In this document: in pieces, positions 16,760-25,324 of the stretch | Numbering within the stretch: position 1 is the stretch's first letter | How the letters are laid out: the number at the start of each line of letters is the position of its first letter | Source: Bacteroidales bacterium | Lineage (GTDB): Bacteria > Bacteroidota > Bacteroidia > Bacteroidales > P3 | Direction: 5' to 3' | Assembly (NCBI GenBank): GCA_017616895.1 | Contig: JAFZXE010000005.1 | Location: 62,001 to 126,000 of the forward strand | Length of the DNA stretch: 64,000 bases | Notes under the pieces: generated by a model | Seen by the model: only the letters and a program-made list of their open reading frames with translations | Told to the model about the DNA's origin: nothing | Database searches by the model: none | Position numbers and translations under genes: made by a program

Positions 16760-16787
16760 TTTGTATCAAAAAAAAATCGTACTTTTG
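16760..16787 (+). promoter_or_regulatory. Promoter for the DUF4143 ATPase gene
   Basis: TTTG at 16760-16763 and TACTTTTG at 16780-16787, about 45 nt before the ATG at 16832. The spacing of 16 nt is slightly short. Confidence 0.55.
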
Positions 16788-16831
16788 CAAATCTAAACTT
16801 TAATAAAGTTGTCCAATATTAAAGTGCTACT

Positions 16832-17971
16832 ATGATAGAAAGGTATTTTAAGATGCAGGATGCAGAAAACGAAAGTGTTTTCTTTTTTGGTGCACGACAG
16901 ACTGGCAAAACAACATTGCTCAAACAGCTTTTCCCTCATGCACGTTACTATGACTTGTTGAAAAGTGAGGAGTTCGAACGCTTGAGTCGTAGGCCTCAGT
17001 TGCTGAGGGAGGAATTGCAGGATTTTCCAGAAAACGAGTTGGTTATAATTGACGAGATACAAAAACTGCCGCTGCTACTGGATGAGGTTCATTGGCTTAT
17101 GACGAACAAGAACATTCGTTTTGTTCTTACTGGCTCAAGTGCAAGAAAATTGCGTCGTGGCGGGGTTAACCTGCTTGGCGGCAGAGCCTTGGTGAACAAC
17201 TTCTATCCTTTGGTCAGCACTGAGATAGACGATTTCAGCATTGACCGTGCAGTGAACAACGGAATGCTGCCCAGACATTACCTCGTGTCAGATGCTTCAA
17301 AAAGGCTTGGTGGGTATGTCGGGCTTTATCTACAGACAGAAATCATGGAGGAGGCTGTTGTGCGTAACCTGCCGTCGTTCAATCGTTTTCTTGAAGCAGC
17401 AGCCCTAACAAGCGGAGAAATCCTTGTCTATTCAAATGTGGCTGCCGATTGCGGTGTCAGTTCGGTAACAGTAAAATCCTATTTTGAAATATTGGTGGAT
17501 ACTTTGTTTGGGTATATCGTCCCGTCCTATACCAAGACTGTGAAAAGAAGGTTGGTTCAGTCTCCAAAATTTTATCTTTTCGATGTTGGCGTAGCCAACC
17601 ACTTGATGCACCGCTCGCACCTGAGGCAAGGCTCTCCAGAATACGGGCATGCTTTCGAACATCTTATCATGCAGGAAATCATAGCTTATCTCGGCTATCA
17701 TGGGCACAGCGGCGAACTGGCATATTGGCGAACCAAGAACGGCATTGAGATAGACGCTGTCCTCGGTGATGCCGACGTTGGATTGGAGATAAAATCATCA
17801 ACCGAAGTGAAGGACAGCCAGCTGAAAGGGTTGCGTTCATTTGGTGAAGACTATCAGCACGCAAGGCTTATTGCTGTCTCGAACGATATGTACAGGCGAA
17901 GGAAAGACCGTGTGGAGATTATCCCTGTCAAAGAATTTCTGGCCGACTTGTGGGCGGGAAAGATAATATGA
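16832..17971 (+). CDS. AAA ATPase with DUF4143 domain
   Basis: A 379-residue protein of the AAA_14/DUF4143 family. Walker A is GARQTGKTT at about 20-28, Walker B is ELVIIDEIQ at about 70-78, and the sensor-like VLTGSSARKL is at about 97-106. The C-terminal DUF4143 part includes a nuclease-like patch, GIEIDAVL then GLEIKSS (D...E-x-K), at about 305-330. These proteins are widespread in gut Bacteroidota; most act in unknown, possibly defence- or DNA-related, roles. The length is normal and the gene is intact. It is monocistronic with its own promoter at the right border of the island, and its base composition is between that of the island and the core genes. Confidence 0.85.
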   Translation: MIERYFKMQDAENESVFFFGARQTGKTTLLKQLFPHARYYDLLKSEEFERLSRRPQLLREELQDFPENELVIIDEIQKLPLLLDEVHWLMTNKNIRFVLTGSSARKLRRGGVNLLGGRALVNNFYPLVSTEIDDFSIDRAVNNGMLPRHYLVSDASKRLGGYVGLYLQTEIMEEAVVRNLPSFNRFLEAAALTSGEILVYSNVAADCGVSSVTVKSYFEILVDTLFGYIVPSYTKTVKRRLVQSPKFYLFDVGVANHLMHRSHLRQGSPEYGHAFEHLIMQEIIAYLGYHGHSGELAYWRTKNGIEIDAVLGDADVGLEIKSSTEVKDSQLKGLRSFGEDYQHARLIAVSNDMYRRRKDRVEIIPVKEFLADLWAGKII

Positions 17972-18247
17972 GTGTGTTCCTCAAAATCGGCTATTTGCAA
18001 ACATTTGTCCACAAGGTGTCTTTCATTTACTTGTAACGCAAATATTGGTATGAAGTCGGTATTGAAGTACTGACGGATGGGTGTGAGTTTGTATTGCCGG
18101 CTTGAATCATGCCGCCAAAGGTAAACGCATTATGGTGGATTATTTGTGCATAAAAATATATCAGTCGGCAGTCCGAAAATTGCAAAAAAACGTATCTTTG
18201 TACTTTCATGATTATTGATTTTAATAACAAATAACAATATTAATTAC
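17972..18247. other. Intergenic leader of gcvP
   Basis: No gene seen. The right end holds the gcvP promoter box and a short leader. Confidence 0.5.
18193..18200 (+). promoter_or_regulatory. Promoter -7 box TATCTTTG for gcvP
   Basis: TATCTTTG lies 48 nt before the gcvP ATG. A standard -33 box is not clear. Confidence 0.6.
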
Positions 18248-21106
18248 ATGATTAGCAACAATTTCACTCCGCGTCACAACGGTGTTTCGAACCCCGCTGA
18301 CGAAGAAAAAATGCTTAAAACCATCGGCGTCGCCTCGATGGACGAACTTATTGACAAGGCTGTTCCCGCATCGATACGACTCGACAAACCCATGCCTCTT
18401 GCCGACGGCATCAATGAATACGAGTTTCTCAACCGCTGCCGCGCACTGGCTAAGAAAAACAAGCTCTTCAAGAGCTATATCGGAATGGGCTATTATGGCA
18501 CCATAACCCCTGCCGTCATACAGCGCAATGTGTTCGAAAACGCAGGTTGGTACACAGCATATACTCCGTATCAGACAGAGATAAGCCAGGGTCGTCTTGA
18601 GGCTCTTATGACCTATCAGACGATGGTCAGCGATATGACCGGACTTCCCCTCGCCAACGCATCGCTCCTCGACGAGGCTACCGCCGGCGGCGAGTGCATG
18701 ATTATGTTCTACAACAGCCGTTCACGTCAGGCCGTGAAGGACAACGTACACAAGATTTTCGTCGATGAGCGCATCCTTCCCCAGACGCTCGACGTGATGC
18801 ATACCAATGCCGCTCCTCGCGGAATTGAGATTGTTACAGGCAAACCCGCTGAAATAAAACTCGACAACACATTCTTCGGAGCTGTTGTCCAGTATCCCGA
18901 CCAGTTTGGCGAGGTCTGCGACTACACCGAGTTCATCGCCAAGGCTCACGAACTGGGAATCTTTGTGGGTATGGCTACCGACCTTATGGCATTGGCTCTT
19001 TTGAAGACTCCCGGTGAGATGGGTGCCGACTGCGCATTCGGATGCAACCAGCGTTTCGGATTGCCGATGGGATTCGGCGGTCCTCACGCAGGTTTCTTCG
19101 CCGTCACCGAGGCTTTCAAGCGTTCGTTCCCCGGTCGTATCATCGGCTGGAGCGTCGATGCTAAAGGCAACAAGGCACTCCGTATGGCTCTCGGTATGCG
19201 TGAGCAGCATATCAAACGTGAAAAGGCCACTTCGAACATCTGCACGGCTTCGGCTTTGCAGGCTATCATGAGCGGATTCTATGCTGCTTGGCACGGTCCG
19301 GAGGGCATCCGTCGCATCGCTGCCAATATGCACTGCCAGGCTGTCCGCCTTGCCAAGGAACTTGCAAAATACGGTTACAAACAGCATAACCGCGTTTTCT
19401 TCGACACCCTCGCACTTCAGTGTCCGGTGAAGACCGACGTGGTCAGGAAAGTTGCTGAAGAACACGAAATCAACTTCCGCTATATCTGTGAGGACTGCAT
19501 CGGCATCAGCCTCGACGAGACCACCTCTCTCGACGATATCAACGCCATCATCACCGTGTTGGCCAAGGCTGCCGGCAAGACCCCCGAGACCATCCAGTGC
19601 GAAGGCGGTAAGTGCAACCGCACCGATTTCGACGACATCCCCGCAAATCTTCTGCGCTCAACCAAATATCTGCAGCACAGCGTCTTCAACCGCTATCACA
19701 GCGAGACAGAGATGATGCGTTACATGAAGAAACTGGAAGTGAAAGACCTCTCGTTGAACCGCGCCATGATACCGCTGGGCAGCTGCACCATGAAACTTAA
19801 CGCCGCTGCCGAGATGCTTCCGCTGAGCTGGAGCCATTTCGCCGGCATGCACCCGTTCGCTCCCGCCGACCAGGCTGAAGGCTCGATTGAGATGATCAAA
19901 GAGATGGAGCGGATTCTGGCTGTCATCACAGGCTTTGCCGGAGTTTCGCTGCAACCCAACTCGGGTTCGGCTGGCGAGTACAGCGGCCTGACCGTCATAC
20001 GCAACTATCATATCGATTGCGGTAATCCGCAGCGCAATGTCTGCCTTATTCCAGCATCGGCACATGGTACCAACCCCGCATCTGCCGCCAAAGCCGGTAT
20101 GACCGTCGTGGTGGTGAAGTGCGATGAGCGCGGCGACGTGGATATCAACGACTTGAAAGAAAAAGTTGCTCAATACAAAGACACACTCTCTTGCATCATG
20201 ATTACCTATCCTTCGACTCACGGTGCGTTTGAGGAGGGTATCCTTGAAATAGTGGATATCATCCACGCTGCTGGAGGACTTGTCTATATGGACGGTGCCA
20301 ACATGAACGCTCAGGTGGGTATCACCTCTCCTGGACGCATGGGAGCCGATGTGTGCCACCTCAATCTCCACAAGACCTTCGCTGGCCCTCACGGTGGTGG
20401 CGGCGCCGGTGTCGGTCCTATCGCTGTGAGCGAGAAACTGCTTGACTTCCTGCCAAAACATTGTATCTACAATGTGGGTGGAAAGAAGGGCAATGCGATG
20501 GCTGCCGCTCCGTTTGGCAACGCGCTGCTGTTCCCCATCACCTACGGCTACTTGCTGATGTTGGGCGGCAACGGCTTGACCGATGCTACCAAACACGCCA
20601 TACTGAACGCCAACTACATCAGAGCTCGTCTGCAGAAGTACTACAAGATACTCTATACCAACAAGAACGGTATGTGTGGACATGAGATGATTGTCGATTT
20701 CAATGAGTTCAGCCTAAAGGTGAGTGTCGGCGACATCGCACGTCGTCTTGACGACTATGGATTCCACGCTCCCACGGTGGCATTCCCGGTTCACAACACC
20801 TTGATGGTCGAGCCTACCGAGAGCGAGCCGTTGAGCGAACTCGACCGTTTCTGCGACGCTCTTATCAGTATCCGTCAGGAAATCGACGACGTGATGAGCG
20901 GCAAATACGACGAGAAGAACAACCCCATCGCCAACGCACCTCATACCATGCAGGTCGTTTGCGCAGAGGAATGGACCTACCCCTACAGCCGTCAGGTTGC
21001 AGCCTTCCCGATGCCTCACGACGATAAGTACTGGCCGACAATCAGCAAGATTGACGATGCCTACGGCGACCGCAACCTGCAGCCCGTATGGCCGGTTGAA
21101 GAGTAG
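18248..21106 (+). CDS. gcvP: Glycine dehydrogenase (decarboxylating), P protein
   Basis: A 952-residue single-chain P protein, the usual length. The ATG at 18248 is chosen over an upstream TTG because MISNNFTPRHNG matches the family start (F-x-x-R-H-x-G). The C-terminal half carries the PLP lysine (K709) in NLHKTFAGPHGGGG. The enzyme decarboxylates glycine and passes the aminomethyl group to the lipoyl arm of GcvH; together with GcvT and Lpd this feeds methylene-tetrahydrofolate. gcvH, gcvT and lpd are not in the window. The lipoate ligase gene at 23710 fits the same pathway. An intrinsic terminator follows directly. Confidence 0.97.
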   Translation: MISNNFTPRHNGVSNPADEEKMLKTIGVASMDELIDKAVPASIRLDKPMPLADGINEYEFLNRCRALAKKNKLFKSYIGMGYYGTITPAVIQRNVFENAGWYTAYTPYQTEISQGRLEALMTYQTMVSDMTGLPLANASLLDEATAGGECMIMFYNSRSRQAVKDNVHKIFVDERILPQTLDVMHTNAAPRGIEIVTGKPAEIKLDNTFFGAVVQYPDQFGEVCDYTEFIAKAHELGIFVGMATDLMALALLKTPGEMGADCAFGCNQRFGLPMGFGGPHAGFFAVTEAFKRSFPGRIIGWSVDAKGNKALRMALGMREQHIKREKATSNICTASALQAIMSGFYAAWHGPEGIRRIAANMHCQAVRLAKELAKYGYKQHNRVFFDTLALQCPVKTDVVRKVAEEHEINFRYICEDCIGISLDETTSLDDINAIITVLAKAAGKTPETIQCEGGKCNRTDFDDIPANLLRSTKYLQHSVFNRYHSETEMMRYMKKLEVKDLSLNRAMIPLGSCTMKLNAAAEMLPLSWSHFAGMHPFAPADQAEGSIEMIKEMERILAVITGFAGVSLQPNSGSAGEYSGLTVIRNYHIDCGNPQRNVCLIPASAHGTNPASAAKAGMTVVVVKCDERGDVDINDLKEKVAQYKDTLSCIMITYPSTHGAFEEGILEIVDIIHAAGGLVYMDGANMNAQVGITSPGRMGADVCHLNLHKTFAGPHGGGGAGVGPIAVSEKLLDFLPKHCIYNVGGKKGNAMAAAPFGNALLFPITYGYLLMLGGNGLTDATKHAILNANYIRARLQKYYKILYTNKNGMCGHEMIVDFNEFSLKVSVGDIARRLDDYGFHAPTVAFPVHNTLMVEPTESEPLSELDRFCDALISIRQEIDDVMSGKYDEKNNPIANAPHTMQVVCAEEWTYPYSRQVAAFPMPHDDKYWPTISKIDDAYGDRNLQPVWPVEE

Positions 21107-21126
21107 TTACGAATTATTCGGAATGA

Positions 21127-21162
21127 GAAAAAGCCTCGGTTTCCTAAAACTGAGGCTTTTTC
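21127..21162 (+). terminator. Intrinsic terminator after gcvP
   Basis: A 16-bp stem (with one G-T pair) around the loop CCTA, A-rich on the left arm and T-rich on the right, so it could work in both directions. It lies 20 nt after the gcvP stop. Confidence 0.9.
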
Positions 21163-21188
21163 ATTTAGGTCAAGTCCAAGTGTGGCGT

Positions 21189-21218
21189 TTTGAAATTCGA
21201 CTATTTTTAGTATATTTG
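21189..21218 (+). promoter_or_regulatory. Promoter for kamA
   Basis: TTTG (21189-21192), an 18-nt spacer and TATATTTG (21211-21218), about 78 nt before the kamA ATG. Confidence 0.65.
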
Positions 21219-21295
21219 CCGTTTGTATTATGCGTGTGGTGTTGTGTGTGGGTGTGTTTATTTAATTGATAATTAGAAACAAATTTATAATAACT

Positions 21296-22543
21296 ATGAA
21301 AGTAAACCGTAGAAAAGAACTGTTCCCAGAGGTTAGTGACGCCCAGTGGAACGACTGGAAATGGCAAGTAAAAAACCGTATTGAGACTTACGAGCAGCTG
21401 AGCAAGTACTTTACCTTTTCTCCCGACGAGGCAGAGGGTATAAAAAAGGCTCTGGCTAAGTTCCGTATGGCTATCACACCCTACTATCTGAGTCTTATCG
21501 ACCCCAACGACCCGTTCGACCCCATCCGCCGTCAGGCTATCCCGGCAGGCGAGGAATGCAATATCGCACCTGCCGACCTCAACGACCCGCTGCATGAGGA
21601 CGAAGATTCTCCGGCTCCCGGTCTTACTCATCGTTATCCAGACAGAGTTCTGTTTCTCATAACCGATATGTGCTCGATGTACTGCCGTCACTGCACCCGC
21701 CGTCGTTTTGCAGGTCAGAAGGACGATGAGAGTCCGGCTGAACGTATCGAGAAGTGCATCGCCTACATCGAAAAGACTCCGCAGGTGAGAGACGTGCTGC
21801 TTTCCGGTGGCGACTGCCTTATGGTTAGCGACGAAAAACTGGAATACATCATCAAGCGCCTCCGCGCCATCCCGCATGTAGAGATAGTGCGCCTTGGTAG
21901 CCGCACTCCGGTTGTGTGCCCGCAGCGTATCACCCCTGAGTTGTGCGAGATGCTTAAGAAATACCATCCGATTTGGATGAACACCCACTTCAACCACCCC
22001 AACGAGTTCACCCCCGAGGCCGAGCAGGCTCTTGCACGTCTGGCCAATGCGGGTATCCCTCTGGGCAACCAGACGGTGTTGCTGCGCGGTGTGAACGACT
22101 GTGTGCATGTGATGAAGAAACTTATGCATGAGTTGGTACGCAATCGCGTGCGTCCCTACTATATCTACCAGTGCGACCTCTCGATGGGTTTGGAACATTT
22201 CCGCACTCCCGTCAGTAAGGGTATCGAGATTATCGAGAACCTGCGCGGACACACCAGCGGCTACGCTGTGCCGACCTTCGTGGTTGACGCTCCCGGCGGC
22301 GGCGGAAAGACTCCGGTGATGCCACAGTATGTCATCTCGCAGAGCCCCGACAAGGTGATTCTACGTAACTTCGAAGGTGTCATAACCACCTATACCGAGC
22401 CGCGCGAATATCATGAGGATTGCCATTGCGAAGCTTGTCAGCAGAAACGCCGCGTCGACGAAGGTGTGGCATCGCTGCTCGAAACCGACCGTATGGCACT
22501 CGAACCGAGCCATCTGATGCGCCACGAACGTAATAAAAAGTAG
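21296..22543 (+). CDS. kamA: Lysine 2,3-aminomutase (radical SAM)
   Basis: A 415-residue protein starting MKVNRRKELFP. The radical SAM cluster motif CSMYCRHC has its Cys at 126, 130 and 133. The PLP lysine K338 sits in PGGGGKTPV, the family's signature position, and the C-terminal EACQQKR-type Cys pair (CHCEAC) fits the zinc site of the lysine enzymes. It interconverts L-lysine and L-beta-lysine, the first step of lysine fermentation in anaerobes; no other genes of that pathway are adjacent, so use for beta-lysine synthesis is also possible. It has its own promoter; a stop-associated hairpin repeat begins at the last base of its TAG. Confidence 0.95.
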   Translation: MKVNRRKELFPEVSDAQWNDWKWQVKNRIETYEQLSKYFTFSPDEAEGIKKALAKFRMAITPYYLSLIDPNDPFDPIRRQAIPAGEECNIAPADLNDPLHEDEDSPAPGLTHRYPDRVLFLITDMCSMYCRHCTRRRFAGQKDDESPAERIEKCIAYIEKTPQVRDVLLSGGDCLMVSDEKLEYIIKRLRAIPHVEIVRLGSRTPVVCPQRITPELCEMLKKYHPIWMNTHFNHPNEFTPEAEQALARLANAGIPLGNQTVLLRGVNDCVHVMKKLMHELVRNRVRPYYIYQCDLSMGLEHFRTPVSKGIEIIENLRGHTSGYAVPTFVVDAPGGGGKTPVMPQYVISQSPDKVILRNFEGVITTYTEPREYHEDCHCEACQQKRRVDEGVASLLETDRMALEPSHLMRHERNKK

Positions 22544-22564
22544 TGCGTGCCCGCACAGGGCAAT
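22543..22564 (+). repeat. Stop-associated hairpin repeat (after kamA)
   Basis: A full copy of GTGCGTGCCCGCACAGGGC plus AAT. Its first G is the last base of the kamA TAG. Stem GTGCG/CGCAC, loop TGCC. Confidence 0.85.
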
Positions 22565-22582
22565 CAAGAGATCGGCGACATA

Positions 22583-23680
22583 TTGTCAATTCATAATTCA
22601 GAATTCAAAATTCGCAATTTATATTTCATAACAGCCCTACTACTTGCGATGCTGCCCGCCTACAGGGCGGTGTCGCAGGTGGCTGGAATGAACAACCTTT
22701 CAGTACTTGATATGACGGCGTCGGCCCGTTCGGCGGGTCTTGGTTTTGATTATCTGCCGTTGGCTGACGGCGATCTGGTGCTGGCGGTTGACAATCCTTC
22801 GATGTTGTGTCCCGAGTTGCACAACAATCTTGCGTTCAATTATGTCGCATTGTTCAACTATGTGGGCATGGGGCAGGTGTCGTACGCATGGGATTTTGGA
22901 CGTCCTGGTGTTTTTGCGGGTTCGTTTAAATACCACAACTATGGTATTTTCAGTCGATATGATGAGTACGACAATGCAATTGGACATTTCTACGCCCTCG
23001 ATGTGTCAGCTATCCTCAGCTGGGGATTCAAGATTGACTCGTGCTTCTCGTTCGGTGTTAGCGCCAAGCCTACGTTCTCACAATACGAGTCCTACACGGC
23101 ACTTGCCATCGCCTTCGATATGTCTGCGTCGTATGTAAGTCCCAACCGCCGTTTTGCGGCCACCGCAATAGGTCGTAACGTAGGCGCACAGTTTTTCTTC
23201 AACCAGGCAAAACCCGACTGGACACCGTTTGAGATAAGTGCAGCGCTGTCGTATAAGCTCAAGAATGCACCGTTCCGTTTTTTCTTTGCTATCACCGAGC
23301 TGCAACAGTGGAATCTTATGTACGAGGATATGTACAACCCGTCATCTACCACCGACCCTTTCACAGGTGAGGTGACTAAACGTAGCGGTGCGGCAAAGTT
23401 TTTCGACAATGCCGGACGTCATGTGTTGGCAGGTGTGGAGTTGAACATCGGCAAGGTGGTGTTTCTGCGCTTTGGCTACAACTACCGCCAGATGCGTGAG
23501 ATGCAGGCGAGCAGCGGATTCAACACCAGCGGCTTCTCATACGGAATAGGGCTGAAGATAAAAGGCTTCGAATTCTCGTACGCGAGAAACAACTACCACC
23601 TGATGCAGGCTCCCAACTATTTCACTCTGACGACAAATCTGGAGAGGTTTATGAAAACTACTAGCCGTAGGGGCAATTAG
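22583..23680 (+). CDS. porQ: PorQ-like type IX secretion protein
   Basis: About 365 residues if translation starts at the TTG at 22583. The family marks are clear: MNNLSVLDMTASARSAGLGF, then alternating beta strands of an outer-membrane barrel, with GVSAKPTFSQYES and an end at FTLTTNLERF. PorQ belongs to the type IX secretion apparatus of Bacteroidota. The signal peptide (hydrophobic ITALLLAMLPA) has no ATG in front of it; in-frame options are the TTG at 22583 or the GTG at 22547 within the hairpin repeat. The N-region residues HNSEFKIRNL are encoded by an AATTC-type intergenic microsatellite. The gene follows kamA and precedes lplA. Confidence 0.85.
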   Translation: MSIHNSEFKIRNLYFITALLLAMLPAYRAVSQVAGMNNLSVLDMTASARSAGLGFDYLPLADGDLVLAVDNPSMLCPELHNNLAFNYVALFNYVGMGQVSYAWDFGRPGVFAGSFKYHNYGIFSRYDEYDNAIGHFYALDVSAILSWGFKIDSCFSFGVSAKPTFSQYESYTALAIAFDMSASYVSPNRRFAATAIGRNVGAQFFFNQAKPDWTPFEISAALSYKLKNAPFRFFFAITELQQWNLMYEDMYNPSSTTDPFTGEVTKRSGAAKFFDNAGRHVLAGVELNIGKVVFLRFGYNYRQMREMQASSGFNTSGFSYGIGLKIKGFEFSYARNNYHLMQAPNYFTLTTNLERFMKTTSRRGN

Positions 23681-23699
23681 AACCGTAGGACCAATTAGA
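23664..23699 (+). repeat. Imperfect tandem repeat over the porQ stop
   Basis: Two 18-nt copies of CCGTAGG-x-x-CAATTAGA overlap the end of porQ. They resemble a degraded form of the stop-associated element (TAGG followed by GGCAATTA). Confidence 0.55.
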
Positions 23700-23709
23700 T
23701 TTGAGAGAC

Positions 23710-24669
23710 ATGAAACTTAAAACCATCATAAGCAACTCCTTCGAGCCGTTTCTCAACCTCGCGGTCGAGGATTGGCTGTTTCAGCATTGTGAGGTTGACA
23801 GCGTGATTTGCTACCTTTGGCGCAACGAACGTACGGTTGTGGTGGGACAGAATCAAAACCCGTTTGCCGAGTGCAACGTTGATTTGCTGGAAGGGGAGGG
23901 GGGACACTTGATGAGGCGCACCACGGGTGGTGGCGCTGTGTATCACGATGTCGAGAATCTCAACTTCACCTTCGTGAGCCCTGTGGCGATGTCCGACATA
24001 CAGCGCAATTTCAGCGTCATAGCCGCAGCCTTGGATACCTATGGAATTAAGGCGGAGGTGAGCGGTCGCAACGATATGCAGTGCGAGGGGCGCAAATTCT
24101 CGGGAAGCGCCTTCCACAAGAGCAGTACCACCGCGCTGCATCACGGCACCATCATGATAAGGACTGACATCGAATGTCTGCGTCGCTATCTGACGCCGAG
24201 TGTATCGAAGCTGATGAAGCACGGCGTCAAGTCCGTCGAGAGTCGTGTAGTGAACCTCAGCGAGCTATCCGACATCACGGTTGACAGCCTCATGCCGCGT
24301 ATAGTGGAGGCTTTCGATAAAGAATATGGTCAGAAATCCGAACTGTCCGATTTCGGTGTCATAGCGCACTACGACGAGGTGCGTCAGAGACGCGATTTTT
24401 ATGCCAGCGACGAGTGGCGTTTCGGCAAATGGCGTGACTTCAAATCCACCTGCAACGGCTCATTCGGCTGGGGTACGGTGGAGGTGTCGCTGCTTATGGA
24501 TGCTTCGACAATAGTCGATTGTCAGATAGCCAGTGACGCGCTGGACGTAGAAGCCGTCAATCAGGCTCTTCGGCTTATCAAGGGTTCTACGCTTGCCAAC
24601 CTTAAAACCGTCGAAACCAATAATTCTGTCGTTGCCGACATCATAAAATTAATAATCGAAAAACAATGA
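23710..24669 (+). CDS. lplA: Lipoate-protein ligase A
   Basis: A 319-residue protein; the ATG at 23710 is preferred over a TTG nine bases earlier. The catalytic core shows RRTTGGGAVYHD at about 74-85 and the lysine-containing GSAFHKSSTTALHHGTIM at about 133-150, both hallmarks of the LplA family. A C-terminal accessory domain of about 90 residues (SDEWRFGKW and following) is also present, so it should activate lipoate with ATP and transfer it to E2/GcvH proteins. Lipoylated GcvH is the partner of the nearby GcvP. Its stop overlaps the start of the thioredoxin gene by 4 nt (ATGA). Confidence 0.93.
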   Translation: MKLKTIISNSFEPFLNLAVEDWLFQHCEVDSVICYLWRNERTVVVGQNQNPFAECNVDLLEGEGGHLMRRTTGGGAVYHDVENLNFTFVSPVAMSDIQRNFSVIAAALDTYGIKAEVSGRNDMQCEGRKFSGSAFHKSSTTALHHGTIMIRTDIECLRRYLTPSVSKLMKHGVKSVESRVVNLSELSDITVDSLMPRIVEAFDKEYGQKSELSDFGVIAHYDEVRQRRDFYASDEWRFGKWRDFKSTCNGSFGWGTVEVSLLMDASTIVDCQIASDALDVEAVNQALRLIKGSTLANLKTVETNNSVVADIIKLIIEKQ

Positions 24670-25142
24670 AGAAAATCATTCTTGTGCTTGTCGCACTTCT
24701 TGCTTTACAGGTCTCGGCTTATGCGCAGAGAAAGCCTTACGACGAGAACATCAACGCTATGGAGCAGATTGATAACGCTGTGAAAAAAGCCGCCGCGGAA
24801 GGCAAGTATGTGCTTTGCCAGGTGGGCGGCAACTGGTGTCCGTGGTGTGTCCGTTTTGCCGAATATGCTGACACCAACGCAGCGGTGCGTAAAATCATCG
24901 ACGAGAATTTCGTCTATATACACGTTAATTGGTCGAAAGCAAACAAGAATCCCGAGGCGATGAAACGTCTCGCAAATCCCGCTCGCTTTGGATTTCCGGT
25001 GTTCGTGATACTCGACCGCGAGGGGCGTCCGATACACATACAGAACAGCGCCTACCTCGAAGAGGGCAAAGGGTACAGCGAGAAGAAAGTGTCGGAGTTT
25101 TTGTTAAACTGGACAGAAAAAGCGGTGACAACACTGAAATAA
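24666..25142 (+). CDS. Exported thioredoxin-fold protein
   Basis: A 158-residue protein with a cleavable signal peptide (to QVSAYA, residues 1-19) and a thioredoxin fold with the active site WCPWC at 57-61 and the cis-Pro segment GFPVFVILD at about 96-104. It is in the DUF255/thioredoxin_7-like group, with short length and exported location pointing to a periplasmic disulfide reductase or isomerase. Translation is coupled to lplA through an ATGA overlap. A variant of the stop-associated hairpin follows its TAA directly. Confidence 0.88.
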   Translation: MKKIILVLVALLALQVSAYAQRKPYDENINAMEQIDNAVKKAAAEGKYVLCQVGGNWCPWCVRFAEYADTNAAVRKIIDENFVYIHVNWSKANKNPEAMKRLANPARFGFPVFVILDREGRPIHIQNSAYLEEGKGYSEKKVSEFLLNWTEKAVTTLK

Positions 25143-25164
25143 GTGCGTGCACGCACAAGGCGAT
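25143..25164 (+). repeat. Stop-associated hairpin repeat, variant (after thioredoxin gene)
   Basis: GTGCGTGCACGCACAAGGC plus GAT begins at the base after the TAA. The stem is the same, but the loop is TGCA, which makes the core a 14-nt perfect palindrome. Confidence 0.8.
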
Positions 25165-25189
25165 TAGCAATTGGCAGCCAGTTACCTTT

Positions 25190-25318
25190 TTAACATTCAA
25201 ACATTTCAACCTTTCAAACCTTTCAAACTTATCAACATATCAACCTATTCACATATCAACATATCAACGTATAAACGTATAAACCTATCAACGAAAAACA
25301 ATAACAATATAAATAGTT
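25190..25318. repeat. Simple-repeat tract before ftcD
   Basis: CATTTCAAAC-type units are followed by ATATCAAC/CTATCAAC-type units up to the ftcD start. It is one instance of the modular intergenic repeats seen throughout the window. Confidence 0.8.
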
Positions 25319-25324
25319 ACAGCA

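Larger units (their letters stand above)
16390..16831. other. Intergenic region with palindrome, promoter and gene remnant
   Basis: It contains a perfect inverted repeat (16441-16460), a TACCTTTG -7 box at 16478-16485 and a 31-codon ORF from 16494. In a second frame at about 16618-16693 there is a short stretch reading VMKRYTNSYGCYVLKDADMF before a stop. These pieces look like a decayed gene at the island edge, but I cannot name it. Confidence 0.4.

Noticed and set aside
25190-25318. Possible CRISPR array in the ATATCAAC tracts
   Set aside because: The units are 10-12 nt simple repeats with no spacers of regular length and no cas genes nearby.
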